Shown here piece after piece: positions 16,899 to 26,400 of a stretch of DNA of 64,000 nucleotides (position 1 is its first letter; each line of letters opens with the position of its first letter). A model generated the notes under the pieces. The model did no database searches, had not been told where the DNA came from, and saw only the letters and a list, made by a program, of their open reading frames with translations. Both the position numbers and the translations under genes were made by a program. Source of the stretch: Flavisphingomonas formosensis (GTDB lineage Bacteria; Pseudomonadota; Alphaproteobacteria; Sphingomonadales; Sphingomonadaceae); the NCBI RefSeq assembly GCF_009755815.1, contig NZ_WRPK01000001.1:372001-436000 (forward strand), read 5' to 3'.

Positions 16899-17530
16899 CG
16901 GCTGGGTCTCCTTGCACTGCTGTCGTCCCCCGCGAGCAGGATCGGGATCGGATGAGTGGATGCAAGAGGCGTGGGATCGAGATTCCCCGTGGCGCGCCGT
17001 GGTGCGCCATAAAGGTCCCATCAAGGCCATCAGCGGATTGGGTCGGTCTCGGGCCTGACGTCCCAGAGCATCTCGGCGGTCGGCGCGGTTGCTGCCGTAG
17101 CGTCGATGATTCGCTCGAGTCGCTTTGCGCGACTCGTCGACTTCCCTGTTCAGGCCTTGCTTCGCTGCGGCATGCGGACAGCGCGCCAGGCGCGCTGGCG
17201 TCGGGTGCCTCCGGCACCGTGTCGGCGGGTGGGCGTCGCGGCCCTGTGGTCCCGCCGCGGCGGGCTGCAACCCCGGCAGGCCGGGGTCCTCCATTGCATT
17301 GCGGCCATGGACCCACCCCATTGCGCAAGCGCAACGGGGACCCCGGAGGTGCGGCCCGCCTCTGCCGGCGGGACCGTCGGTTCGCTCCTGCCGCCCACCC
17401 GCCGATCCGGCGCCGGTTGCGGTGGTTTTGGAAAGGAGCAAGGACGATGGACCGCAAGATCGACCGGCAGAGCCTCTGTGCCCCGAGCAGGCGGCCGACC
17501 ATCTGCTGGCCTCGCACTGGAGGCAGCGTG
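16899..17530. other. GC-rich intergenic region, no supported gene
   Basis: The ~630 bp are very GC-rich, with open frames on both strands whose translations are low-complexity Arg/Pro/Gly. No motif supports any of them. A good ribosome-binding site (AAAGGAG) precedes an ATG at 17447, in frame with the sigma-like gene, so this could be its true start; the extra residues look non-native. Confidence 0.5.
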
Positions 17531-17803
17531 ATGGCGCAGCATCTCACCGAGGCTGAGCATCTCGAACGGATGGAGCAGGCGCTGCTGCGCATGCCGAACA
17601 TCCGGCGGCAGATCTTCCTCGCTGCCCGGCTCGATCATATGCCATTCGCCGAGATCGTGGAACGCACCGGGCTCTCGCGCCGACAAGTGGAACGGCAGTT
17701 CCGTATCGCCATTCGGCAGCTCTGCGATGCGATTGACGGATACCCACCGGTTCCGTGGTGGCGGCGCCTGTTGCGATGGATCGGCCGCAGGAATCGATCC
17801 TGA
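17531..17803 (+). CDS. Sigma-70 region-4-like DNA-binding protein
   Basis: This 90-residue protein has a helix-turn-helix (FAEIVERTGLSRRQVERQFR) that is typical of sigma factor region 4. It is preceded by a helix LLRMPNIRRQIFLAARLD as in ECF sigma factors. There is no region 2, so it cannot act alone as a sigma factor; it may be a truncated regulator. The C-terminus is unusual, Trp/Arg-rich (PWWRRLLRWIG). ATG 17531 has GGAGG 8 bases upstream; ATG 17447 is the alternative. The nucleotidyltransferase-HEPN gene starts 73 bp downstream. Confidence 0.6.
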   Translation: MAQHLTEAEHLERMEQALLRMPNIRRQIFLAARLDHMPFAEIVERTGLSRRQVERQFRIAIRQLCDAIDGYPPVPWWRRLLRWIGRRNRS

Positions 17804-17876
17804 TCAGGAGGGTCTCGCCGGCCGCAACCGGCGAGACTGTCCCAACCGGACCCGAGCGGTTAGGAAGGCCTTTGTG

Positions 17877-18786
17877 ATGCAGACCAGCCTCGACCATCTG
17901 CCGGCGACCAAGCAGCGCGAGCTTGCCGATATCGTGCGCATCCTGTTCGAGGAGTTCGACGAAGCGCTCGCCCGCGCGACCCAGCCCTGGAAGAAGAAGG
18001 GGCGTATCCTCAAGCTCATCCTCTACGGCAGCTATGCGAGGGGCGACTGGGTCGACGATCCGGTCGGCGGCTACCAGTCCGACTATGATATCCTCGTCGT
18101 CGTCAATGACGAGCGGCTGACCGATGTGGTGGATTATTGGGCGGCGGCCGACGACCGGCTGATGCGCGAGACCAGCATCACGCACAGCCTCAGCGCACCG
18201 GTCAACTTCATCGTCCACAGCTTCACGGATGTGAACAAGCAGCTTGAGCGCGGGCGGCCCTTCTTCATCGACATCGTGCGCCAGGGCATCGCGCTCTATG
18301 AGGCGGAGAATTTCGGATTCACGACGCCGCAGAAGCTGCCGCCCGCACAGGCGCGGGCAGAGGCGCAGGAGTATTTCGACCGCTGGTTCGCGACCGCCGC
18401 GAGTTCTCTCGCGACGGCCGAGTGGCAACGAACCCAACCGGATACGGCGACCTGGCATCGGAAGGCCGCGTTCGAGCTGCATCAGGCTACCGAACAGCTC
18501 TATCACTGCACGATGCTCGTGCTGCGGTTGTACTCGCCCAAATCGCACAAGCTTAATTTCCTGCGCTCGCATTGCGAAGAGATTGCCGGCGCTGATTGCG
18601 GCTTGGCCGCGCGAGGACAAGTTCAGCCGGCGCTGCTTCGAGCTGCTGCGCCAGGCTTATGTGAACGCCCGCTATTCGCCGCACTACAAGATCAGCGACG
18701 AGGAGCTGGACTGGCTCGGCAAGCGCGTCGCCATCCTGCAGGATCTCGTGCGCGCGATCTGTGAGCAGCGGCTCGCCGAGAGCTAA
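17877..18786 (+). pseudogene. MNT nucleotidyltransferase-HEPN fusion, frameshifted
   Basis: The N-terminal minimal nucleotidyltransferase is intact: LILYGSYARGDW near residue 50, then YQSDYDILVVV near residue 68. The C-terminal HEPN domain starts around residue 190 (WHRKAAFELHQATEQLYH). At about 18580-18610 the frame shifts by one base. Up to there it reads KSHKLNFLRSHCEEIAG; the sensible continuation (PALIAAWPREDKFS, ISDEELDWLGKRV) is in the next frame to the stop at 18786. The original reading frame ends with a scrambled tail at 18764. Intact relatives would be about 300 residues and act as a toxin/antitoxin-like or AMPylating nuclease unit. It is either a real one-base insertion or a sequencing error. 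Confidence 0.7.
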
Positions 18787-18792
18787 CCACAC

Positions 18793-19140
18793 TCAGCCGC
18801 CGTCCGCCTTCGCCTGCGCATCCTCTTCGAACGCGCGCTTGCCGCGTCGCCGCCAGATCAACAGCGCCTGCTCTCGTTCTTCGCCGCTCAGCTTGCCGGC
18901 GACCTGAAGGAAAGCACCGAACAGGACGGCCCGGTCATCATCGGTGAGGTCGATGAGCCCGGCCTTGGCGACCAGCCCGCCCAGCTCGATCAGCTGCCGG
19001 GTCCGCTCGCGCCGCTTCACGATCCATTCGCGCGCATCATGACGGGCGCGGGTCAGCTCGATCCGATGCCGCCGGGCCGTCAAACGGCAAAGTGCCGCTC
19101 TGTTCCGGACGAGAGCGGCGATCATCCTGCTTCGCTCCAC
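18793..19140 (-). CDS. traD: TraD-family conjugal transfer accessory protein
   Basis: This protein has up to 115 residues; the family core is TRQLIELGGLVAKAGLIDL followed by DDRAVLFGAFL. Small TraD proteins of the Ti/sphingomonad mobilization type (not the VirD4-like coupling protein) lie next to TraC and opposite TraA. They are thought to assist relaxosome assembly at oriT. The gene overlaps the end of traC by about 100 bp; a start at the second Met (19125) would shorten the overlap. Confidence 0.75.
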   Translation of the reverse strand: MERSRMIAALVRNRAALCRLTARRHRIELTRARHDAREWIVKRRERTRQLIELGGLVAKAGLIDLTDDDRAVLFGAFLQVAGKLSGEEREQALLIWRRRGKRAFEEDAQAKADGG

Positions 19141-19369
19141 CGCTCCCGCCGCGAAAGAAGGCGGCGCCGCGCTGGCGCCACGCCTCCTTGGCCTGGGCGT
19201 TGGCGTCCTTCGCGGCGAGCAGCGCGCCCGCGAGCTGCTCAGGACCGAGTCCGTCGGCTCTGCAGGCGATCACCAGCTCGCCGAGCTGGCGGATACGCTG
19301 CGCCTTGAGCTGCTTCGCCTTGGCGTCGAGCACCCGGAGCTCGGCGGCATAGTCGCGGGGTTTGCGCAT
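19037..19369 (-). CDS. traC: TraC-family conjugal transfer protein
   Basis: The protein has 110 residues. The N-terminus MRKPRDYAAELRVLDAKAK, then QLGELVIACRAD and AKEAWRQRGAAFF, are the hallmarks of the small TraC family. ATG 19369 is preceded by a strong GGAGG, so this start is firm. TraC is a relaxosome accessory protein. It is transcribed divergently from traA, with the candidate oriT between them. Confidence 0.8.
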   Translation of the reverse strand: MRKPRDYAAELRVLDAKAKQLKAQRIRQLGELVIACRADGLGPEQLAGALLAAKDANAQAKEAWRQRGAAFFRGGSGGAKQDDRRSRPEQSGTLPFDGPAASDRADPRPS

Positions 19370-19483
19370 GGTTGGTCCTCCGTTAGAGTGGAGAGGACAC
19401 ACCAGTTATCGGCCGGCTCGATCAGCGGCAACCGCCTGAAATCTCCTGGGAAACCGCCGTCCCGAGACAGATGAAATCTTTCG

Positions 19484-19511
19484 AGGGCGCGCTTATACGT
19501 CGTGCCGACGT
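19484..19511 (-). other. oriT: Putative oriT (RSF1010/Ti-type nic region)
   Basis: On the minus strand TAAGCGCGCCCT differs by one base from the RSF1010/Ti-class nick sequence TAAGTGCGCCCT, quoted from memory of the family. It is preceded on that strand by the inverted repeat ACGTCG-GCA-CGACGT, as in that class. It lies in the divergent region between traC and traA, the place expected for the origin of transfer. Confidence 0.6.
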
Positions 19512-19540
19512 CGCTTCGTGGGAGTAAGTGGACGATCGCC

Positions 19541-22438
19541 ATGGCGATCTATCACTTGTCCGCCAAGCTGATCGGCCGCGCCAGCGGATCGAGCGCCGTG
19601 GCCGCGGCCGCCTATCGCTCGGCCAGCTGGCTGCCCGACCAAAGGCTCGACCGCCACCACGACTTCTCCAACAAGGCCGGCGTCGTCCATAGCGAGGTGA
19701 TGCTGCCGGACGGCGCGCCGGAGCATCTTTCCGACCGGGCGACCCTGTGGAATGCGGTCGAGGCGGCCGAGATCCGCAAGGATGCGCAGCTTGCCCGCGA
19801 GGTCGAGTTCGCCATTCCCCGCGAGCTCGACCAGATCGAGGGCATCCGCCTTGCCCGCGAGTTCACCGAACGGGAGTTCGTCGCACGCGGCATGATCGCC
19901 GATCTCAACGTTCATTGGGACATGGGCGCCGATGGCGAGCCCAAGCCCCATGCCCATGTCATGCTGAGCCTGCGCGAGGTGAACGAGGCGGGGTTCGGCG
20001 CCAAGGTCCGCGACTGGAACCGCACCGAGCTGCTCTCCCATTGGCGCGAGGCCTGGGCAGACCATGTGAACCAGCGCCTCGCCGAACTCGATATCGACGC
20101 CAGCGTCGATCATCGCAGCCTCGAAGCGCAGGGCATCGCCCTCGAGCCCCAGCACAAGATCGGCCCGGCGGCTTCTCGCATGGCCGGTCAGGGGCTGGAA
20201 TCCGAGCGGCTCGAAGAGCATCACGCTATTGCCAGGGCCAATGGCGAGAGGATTCTTGCCGATCCCAACATCGCGCTCGATGCCATCACCCGCACCCAGG
20301 CGACGTTCACCACCCGTGACCTTGCCCTGTTCGTCCATCGCCACAGCGAGGACAAGGAGCAGTTCGACCGGGTGATGGCGGCGGTCAAGGCCGCGCCCGA
20401 GCTGATGAAGCTCGGCCGCGACGGTCGCGGCGAGGAGCGGTTCACCAGCCGCGACATGATCGCCACCGAGCAGCGACTGGAGCGCGCCACGGTCGGGCTC
20501 GAATCCCGGCGGAACCATGGCGTCGGTGACAATAACAGAGAGGCAGCGCTCGCCCGATCAGCGGCGCGCGGAATGACCCTATCGACCGAGCAGCGCTCGG
20601 CGTTCGAGCATGTCACCGACGCGAAGGGGCTGAGCGTGGTGATCGGCTATGCCGGCACCGGCAAGTCGGCGATGCTGGGGGTGGCGCGCGAGGCATGGGA
20701 GTCGGCCGGCTATCAGGTGCGCGGCCTTGCCCTCTCCGGCATTGCCGCGGAGAATCTGGAGAGCGGATCGGGCATCGCCTCGCGCACCATCGCCAGCCTC
20801 GAGCATCAATGGGCGCAGGGCAGGGAGCAGCTTGGGGTGCGTGACGTGCTGGTGATCGACGAGGCCGGCATGATCGGCACGCGCCAGATGGAGCGGGTGA
20901 TCGCCGAAGCGGAGAAACGCCGGGCGAAAGTGGTGCTGGTCGGCGATCCCGAGCAGCTCCAGGCGATCGAGGCGGGCGCTGCGTTCCGCAGCATCCATGA
21001 GCGCCATGGCGGGGTCGAGATCACCACCATCCGACGCCAGCGCGAGGAGTGGCAGCGCGATGCCACCCGCCATCTCGCCACCGGCCGCACCGCCGAGGCG
21101 ATCCAGGCTTATGATGATGCCGGCCGTGTCCATGCAAAGGAGACCCGCGAGCAGGCGCGGGCTGACCTGATCGCGCGCTGGGATCGGGATCGGACAGTGT
21201 CACCCGATGCCAGCCGGATCATCCTCACCCACACCAATGACGAGGTGCAGGCGCTCAACCTCGCCGCACGCGACAAGCTCCGCGGAGCGGGCGACCTCGG
21301 CGACGACATCGCCCTCAACACTGAGCATGGCGAACGGCCGTTCGCCAACGGCGACCGGATCATGTTCCTACGCAACGAGCGCAGTCTTGGGGTGAAGAAC
21401 GGATCGCTCGGAACGGTGGAGAGCGTCACGCCCACGCGCATGGCGGTGATGCTCGACGATGGGCGCAGCGTCGCGTTCGACGTGAAACATTATGCCGCGA
21501 TCGATCATGGCTATGCCGCCACCATCCACAAGGCGCAGGGGGTGACGGTCGACCGGGTCCATGTGCTGGCGACACCAGGGCTCGATCGCCATGCCGCCTA
21601 TGTCGCGCTGTCCCGGCATCGCGACACGGTCGATCTTCATTATGGCCGGGACGACTTTGCCGATCAGGGCAGGCTGGTGCGTGCGCTCAGCCGCGAGCGC
21701 GGCAAGGACATGGCGTCGGACTACACGCGGGACTTTGCCGACCGGCGCGAGATCCGAATGCCGGAGGCGATCATCGAAAGGCAGGCCCGAACCCGCGATC
21801 CGTTTGCGGGCATCAGGCTGCGGCCGGTCGGTCCGGCGCAGCGTGACCTGTTCGAGGGCATGCAGCTCGGCGGCACGGCGGCAACGCCCACCGCCGGCCG
21901 ACCCAATCTCGGTATCGCCGTGCAGCGGTTCGCTCGCGCGAGCGCCGACATCGTGCGGATGCGGCGGGACGGTTATGAGGAACTGCCGCATCAGACGGCA
22001 GCCTATCAGAAGGCACGCCGCATGCTCGATGCGGTGCGGCCGGAGGCAGCCCGCGATCTGCGCGCGGCGTTCCTGCGCGACATGGGGCTGATCGACGAGG
22101 CCGCGCAGGGCCGTACCGGCAATGCCATCCGCGCCATGGCGCTGGAGGCCGAGATGCGGATCAGCCCCGAGCTCAGGGCCGACCGGTTCATCGAGGATTT
22201 TGAGAAGCTGGTGAGGCAGCATCGCAGGCTGAGCGAGTCTGCCGAGGATAGCGCCAAACGCGCGATCGAGAAGCAGATGAGCGGCATGGCCTGGAGCATG
22301 GAGCGCGATGCCCAGGCCGAGTCGCTGGTGCGCAGGAAGCTGCCCAAGCTCGGTATCGAGCCGCGGGAGGGCGCGTCCTTGTCTCATGGCATCGAAGAGT
22401 GGCTCGGCCGCTCGCGTGGGTTGGGCATCGGCATGTAA
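19541..22438 (+). CDS. traA: TraA: Ti-type MobA/MobL relaxase-helicase
   Basis: This 965-residue protein would nick oriT and unwind the strand for mobilization. The relaxase domain is at ~1-250: MAIYHLSAKLIGRASG start, AAAAYRSA, and the metal-binding HAH at residues 137-139 in KPHAHVML. A RecD-like SF1 helicase follows: Walker A VIGYAGTGKSAM near 365, DEAGMIGTRQ, VGDPEQLQAI, and GYAATIHKAQGVTVDR with YVALSRHR near the end of the motor. The C-terminus is a helical extension. The start codon fits the family N-terminus. It is followed by a DUF6118 gene 10 bases later. Confidence 0.92.
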   Translation: MAIYHLSAKLIGRASGSSAVAAAAYRSASWLPDQRLDRHHDFSNKAGVVHSEVMLPDGAPEHLSDRATLWNAVEAAEIRKDAQLAREVEFAIPRELDQIEGIRLAREFTEREFVARGMIADLNVHWDMGADGEPKPHAHVMLSLREVNEAGFGAKVRDWNRTELLSHWREAWADHVNQRLAELDIDASVDHRSLEAQGIALEPQHKIGPAASRMAGQGLESERLEEHHAIARANGERILADPNIALDAITRTQATFTTRDLALFVHRHSEDKEQFDRVMAAVKAAPELMKLGRDGRGEERFTSRDMIATEQRLERATVGLESRRNHGVGDNNREAALARSAARGMTLSTEQRSAFEHVTDAKGLSVVIGYAGTGKSAMLGVAREAWESAGYQVRGLALSGIAAENLESGSGIASRTIASLEHQWAQGREQLGVRDVLVIDEAGMIGTRQMERVIAEAEKRRAKVVLVGDPEQLQAIEAGAAFRSIHERHGGVEITTIRRQREEWQRDATRHLATGRTAEAIQAYDDAGRVHAKETREQARADLIARWDRDRTVSPDASRIILTHTNDEVQALNLAARDKLRGAGDLGDDIALNTEHGERPFANGDRIMFLRNERSLGVKNGSLGTVESVTPTRMAVMLDDGRSVAFDVKHYAAIDHGYAATIHKAQGVTVDRVHVLATPGLDRHAAYVALSRHRDTVDLHYGRDDFADQGRLVRALSRERGKDMASDYTRDFADRREIRMPEAIIERQARTRDPFAGIRLRPVGPAQRDLFEGMQLGGTAATPTAGRPNLGIAVQRFARASADIVRMRRDGYEELPHQTAAYQKARRMLDAVRPEAARDLRAAFLRDMGLIDEAAQGRTGNAIRAMALEAEMRISPELRADRFIEDFEKLVRQHRRLSESAEDSAKRAIEKQMSGMAWSMERDAQAESLVRRKLPKLGIEPREGASLSHGIEEWLGRSRGLGIGM

Positions 22439-22448
22439 AAGCCGGTCG

Positions 22449-23063
22449 ATGGATCAGGACAGCAGCAACGAGGGCGATACCGGCACGGCCGCTCAGGCCT
22501 TTGCGGAGCTGCGCGCCGAGGTGAGCTTGCTCCGCCGAGGCATAGAGCGGCTGACCGACGAGCGGACCGCGCAGCCGGATTATGCGCCGACGCTCGAGGC
22601 GATGGCGAAGAGCATCGACGATATCTGCACCTGGGCGCGACGCGTGTCGGAGCGGCCGGCGCTCAGGCTCACGCCGGAGAGCCTGGCGAGGGAAATTACC
22701 GCGGCTGCGGCTAACAGCCGCGCCGAGGATCGCAAGATGCTTGGGGAGGTGGCAGGCGCCATGAACGCTGCGGTCGGTCGCATCGATGGTATGGTTGCGC
22801 GGTCGCGATCGGTTCGCGAGCAGAAGCGCTTGCTGAACGGGAACCGTGCCGGGTTCGCGGCCGCAGGCATGCTGTTGTGGGCGATCCTGCCCGGAGTCGT
22901 CGCGCGATCCTTGCCTCAGAGCTGGGCGGTGCCCGAGAGGATGGCAGCGCGGGTGCTGAGGATGGATATGGGGCAGGCTGGGCGGAGGATGATGGCAGCG
23001 GCCGATTTCAAAAACAGGGCGCCCTGGCAAAACCGAGCCGATCTGCCACGTCCAGACAGATAG
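22449..23063 (+). CDS. DUF6118 family membrane-associated protein
   Basis: The product has 204 residues. The N-terminal ~140 residues are helical, likely coiled coil (AFAELRAEVSLLRRGIERL). A single hydrophobic segment follows (GFAAAGMLLWAILPGVVA, ~residues 137-154), then a conserved basic tail (MAARVLRMDMGQAGRRMM). It follows traA by 10 bases, as DUF6118 genes do in sphingomonad mobilization modules. Function is unknown; a role in anchoring the relaxosome is only a guess. Confidence 0.7.
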   Translation: MDQDSSNEGDTGTAAQAFAELRAEVSLLRRGIERLTDERTAQPDYAPTLEAMAKSIDDICTWARRVSERPALRLTPESLAREITAAAANSRAEDRKMLGEVAGAMNAAVGRIDGMVARSRSVREQKRLLNGNRAGFAAAGMLLWAILPGVVARSLPQSWAVPERMAARVLRMDMGQAGRRMMAAADFKNRAPWQNRADLPRPDR

Positions 23064-23128
23064 GCTTGGTCGATTCACAGCATCAAGGGTGAGACGGGGC
23101 TTTCGGCAATCCCCCGGACGAAGCGAGC

Positions 23129-23272
23129 ATGTTCTCGTTTAGTTCGGAGTGGCCTTCGATGCATGAGCTTGCCCAACATGTACGTGATCTGATGGTCCTG
23201 TGGACCGGAGCGGTGACTGCCTTCCATCTCGCTCGGGATATCCGGCGGTGGCTATCGAGACAGCGGAGCTGA
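23129..23272 (+). CDS. Possible 47-residue small protein
   Basis: A short frame from ATG 23129 encodes a peptide with a mildly hydrophobic middle (LMVLWTGAVTAFHLA) and a basic end (RRWLSRQRS), like a small membrane-tethered peptide. There is no clear ribosome-binding site. It is the only plausible frame in the 392-bp gap between the DUF6118 gene and the Rhs gene. Confidence 0.25.
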   Translation: MFSFSSEWPSMHELAQHVRDLMVLWTGAVTAFHLARDIRRWLSRQRS

Positions 23273-23455
23273 CCCGACCGCGACATGGGTAAGCACATTG
23301 TCATGACGGAACCCCGAAAATCTTTCCTTCCGTTTCAACTAGTTGATCGGCGTCCGGCATTTTTCTCAAAAAAATCGCTAAACGGATTTGCGGATCTTTG
23401 GACCTTGTCATTGAGGGGGCGGTGTCGTTGCCCCTGGGGATGACGGGGGAATGGC

Positions 23456-26400
23456 ATGGTAGCGATCGTCACGGGCAACGGGCTTGGCGTCGAGCGGACG
23501 TCGGGGTGGTTGCTGGGCTCGCGCGGGCAGCTGGGCGATGCGGCGTTCGGTCGGCTGGGCGAGAACGTCACCCTCAACGCGGCGACCGGCAACCTGGTGA
23601 TCCAACGGACCGACGAGATGCTGATGGGGATCGGCCCGGACAGCGTGATCTCGCGGGTGTACAACAGCAAGGGCACGTTCGACGCCGACGGCAATGGCGA
23701 CAACTGGCAGCTCAACGTGCAGCGCCGGGTGATCGGGCTGACCGGAACCGCGAACACGACCGGCAGCACGATCACGCTGATGGACTGGGACGGATCGGAT
23801 GTCGTCTACAGCTATGATGCGGCGAGCGGTAAATATGTCAGCAAGGAGGGCGCGGGCGCCTATGACACGCTGAGCTATAACAGCGGCAGCAATGTCTGGA
23901 CCTGGACCGACGGCGACAGCCAGGCGACCGAGACCTACGCCGCGGCGAGTGTCGGCTGGCGGCTGACCCAGAGCCGCGACCTCGACGGCAATACGCTGAC
24001 CTACGCCTATACCGGCGACCATCTCACCAGCATCACCACCACCGACAGCCTGACCGGCAGCCGGGTGGAGCAGGTGCTGTTCACCTGGGACACGGCGAGC
24101 GGCAAGCAGAACAACCTGTTGTCGGTGACCACCTCCTACTGGAACGCCTCGGGCGACACGGCGGCGAGCTCTATCACCCGGGTGAGCTACACCTATGACT
24201 CGCAGAACCGGCTGTCGACGGTCACCACCGACCTGACGCCCGGCGATACCAGCGACAGCTCGGCGGTGACCACCACCTATTATTATGACGGCACGAGCGA
24301 TCGGGTGACCTCGATCCGGCAGACCGGCGGAGCGCGGGTCGACTTCACCTATACGCTGACCACGGGCACGACGGACGATTACCGGGTGACCGCGATCACG
24401 CAATATACGGCGAGCGGCGTCACGCGGCAGACCACGATCAGCTATGACGACGTCAATCACAAGACGACGATCACCGATCCGAACAACCAGGCGACGGTGC
24501 TGACCTATGGCGCGACCGCGACGACGACGAACCTGCTGACCCAGGTCGACCTGCCGCCGGCGCAGGCGGGCACACCCGCCCAGGTCCTCAAATATGCCTA
24601 TTATGGCGACCGGCATCTCAAGACGGTGAGCGATGGGGTCAGCAACCAGGTGCTGGCCTATTATGAGTATGACGCCAACGGCAATGTGACCCTGCAGCGC
24701 GATGCGGCGGGCAACACGGTGACCCGGACCTACAGCGCGACCAATGCGCTCTTGAGCGAGACGCGCTACACGGTGCCCGATCCGGACGGTACCGGCGTGG
24801 GGCAGCCCTCGGGTCCGTTCACGACCTCTTATGCCTATTCGACCGACGGCAAGCAGCGGTTGCTGTTCGTGGTGAGCCCGGAGGGCGAGGTCACCGAATA
24901 TGGCTATGACGCCAAGGGCCAGCGCACGGCGACGATCGTCTACCGGGACATGGTGACGACCAGCGGCACGGCCTCGCCGGCACCGGCGCTGGGCAGCGAT
25001 CCGACGAGCTGGGCGGCGGCGCTGTCGACCTGGCGCGACGGACTGGATCGCAGCACGGTCGAGCGCGCCGACGTCACCTACGACTATCGCGGCAATGTCG
25101 CGACGGTGACGACCTATGCGACGGCCTCGACCACGGGCGCCGGGACATCGACCGGCAAGACGGTGGTCACTTACACCTATGACCAGTTCGGTAAGCTGCT
25201 GACCCGTCAGACCAGCGGCATGACCAACACCGAGGTGTTCGCCTATGACGGGCTGGGGCGGCTGATCCACGCGGTCGACCTGAACGGGGATGCCGTCGAC
25301 ACGGTGTTCACCGACACGACCAACAAGGTGGTGGTGACGCTGGCGAGCGGGGTGGTGCAGACCTCCACCTATAATCTGGCAGGCGAGCTCACCAGCTTCG
25401 TGGAGGCGGACAACACGCCGCCGGTGGCGACGACCAGCTATAAATATGACAGCCTCGGCAAGCTGCGGATCGAGACGAGCCCGACCGGGATCAAGACCTA
25501 TCATCTCTATGATGCAGTGGGCCGCAAGGTCGCCGATATAGCGGCGGACGGCGCGCTCGTCGAATATGTCTACGACAAGCGCAACCGGATCGTGGCGACG
25601 ATCGCCTACAGCAACCATGTCGACACCTCGGCGCTGGTCGATGAGAGCGGCAATCCAATCGAAGGACTGGCGCTCGCCACGGTGCGGCCGACCACCGACG
25701 ATACCAAGGACGTCTATGCCTGGCGGGTCTATGACAATGCCGACCGGCTGATCGAGACGATCGACGGCACCGGCGTCGCGGTGATCTACGCCTATGACGG
25801 CATGTCGAACCTGGTCAGCACGACCTCCTACGTCAACAAGCTCACGAGCTCGCTCGCCACCTACCGGACGACGCCGCCGGTGACGCTGCGGGTGCCGACC
25901 GCCAACAGCGGCGATGTCGTCACGCGCAACTTCTACGACGGCGATGGCCGCCTGGTGGGTGTGCTCGACGGCACCGGCCATCTCAGCGAGATCCGCTACA
26001 ATGCGGCCGGCGAGAAGATCGAGACGATCGCCTACTGGACCGCCTCGACCGGCGATCTTGCCGGCGGCACGCTGGCGGCGCTGCGTCCGGCGGACAATGG
26101 CAACGACCAGCATGTCCGCTATTTTTACGACAATAAGGGGCAGCTGCGCTACCAAGTGGATGCGTCCGGCCAGCCGACCGAGTTCGCTTATGACACCGCC
26201 GGTCATCTGCTGCACAGCTATGATTATCCCGGCACGATCGCGGCGCCGGCGAGCGGGGGCTGGACGCTGGCCTATGTGCAGGGCCAGATCGGCACCAACT
26301 GGCCGGCGACCAATACGACGCCGCGCAAGAGCTTCTCGGTCTATGACCCGGCGACGGGCCAGCTGGCCTTTTCGATCGATGCGACCGGCGCGGTCACGAG

